A DNA stretch of 52,521 bases. It comes from an uncultured Porphyromonadaceae bacterium (GTDB taxonomy: Bacteria; Bacteroidota; Bacteroidia; Bacteroidales; Muribaculaceae). The notes under the pieces are model-generated. The model saw only the letters and a program-made list of their open reading frames with translations. It did no database searches and was not told the origin of the DNA. The stretch covers positions 1 through 52,521 of the forward strand of contig CAMWRH010000014.1 of assembly GCA_947176605.1 (NCBI GenBank), in the 5' to 3' direction. Within the stretch, counting starts at the first letter, position 1. The number at the start of each line of letters is the position of its first letter. The translations under genes and the position numbers were made by a program. Below, in pieces: positions 52,357 to 52,521 of the stretch.

Positions 52357-52521
52357 TGTTGTCGCGGAGCGACAACACTATACGTCGAGGCGTGGACTGT
52401 AAATGTATACTCCCCCGCTGTCGCGAAGCGACAGCGGGGGAGGGGTAGAGGGGGGATATGAAGTCCGCGCACAGACAGCTTGGGCTACGCCCAGCTGCCT
52501 GTACGCGGTTTACAGGCCATG
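52357..52521. mobile_element. Second copy of the hairpin element, inverted and cut by the window edge
   Basis: This stretch matches the reverse complement of about 41905-42066 nearly throughout, including both TGTCGC..GCGACA hairpins, the ACTATACGTCGAGGCGT join, and the CAGCTG..GTAGCCC hairpin, ending in the ACAGGCCATG arm. It begins about 85 bases after the McrB-like stop. The outer 18-bp terminal repeats are not visible here: one should lie beyond the window and the other is absent or diverged on the McrB side. Confidence 0.8.

Overview
This window looks like chromosome from a Bacteroidales bacterium. The evidence is two SusC/SusD polysaccharide-utilisation loci (PULs), a hybrid two-component regulator, a SusR-type membrane regulator, and recurrent Bacteroidetes promoters (TTG/TTTG, about 20 bases, TAnnTTTG, most often TAACTTTG). 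The fairly GC-rich coding DNA and gene types would suit the Muribaculaceae (gut S24-7 group), but that placement is inference. I recognised no rRNA, tRNA, CRISPR array or transposase gene.

1-13.3 kb: a truncated gene start and a Nudix hydrolase, then a fructan (levan/inulin) PUL. Fructokinase, a sugar MFS transporter and a GH32 fructanase lie on the minus strand, divergent from a hybrid two-component sensor and a SusC/SusD pair on the plus strand. The layout resembles the Bacteroides fructan locus: the SusCD pair imports fructo-oligosaccharide, GH32 releases fructose, the MFS protein carries it in, fructokinase phosphorylates it, and the sensor reads periplasmic sugar.

13.4-19.2 kb: an LTA-synthase/MdoB-like membrane phosphotransferase, then a likely operon of a secreted DUF362 protein, a TonB-dependent receptor and a cysteine hydrolase, closed by two tandem hairpins.

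19.3-32.5 kb: a second PUL on the minus strand. Its order of transcription is SusC, SusD, a three-repeat SusE/F-type lipoprotein, a GH27-like lipoprotein hydrolase, a two-repeat SusE/F-type protein and a GH31 glucosidase, with a SusR/DUF6377 regulator upstream. The gene set points to an alpha-glucan, perhaps dextran-like, substrate.

32.7-41.2 kb: an OmpR-type response regulator and histidine kinase next to a PiT phosphate transporter with a PhoU-like tail, a possibly truncated hydrolase, rubrerythrin with a PerR/Fur repressor, and a YqhD-like alcohol dehydrogenase.

41-52.5 kb: an accessory region. It holds a wrecked pyruvate-oxidase-type gene, a 482-bp element with 18-bp terminal inverted repeats and nested hairpins (a partial copy at 41.0 kb and another in reverse orientation at the right edge), two different HipBA-type modules, a 371-bp insertion flanked by a perfect 22-bp direct repeat at the 3' end of yjbQ carrying an antitoxin-like gene, a YdfG-like reductase, META and DUF4893-like proteins, and an McrB-like AAA+ NTPase without McrC in view. 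Several families of short GC-rich palindromic repeats fill the spaces between genes.
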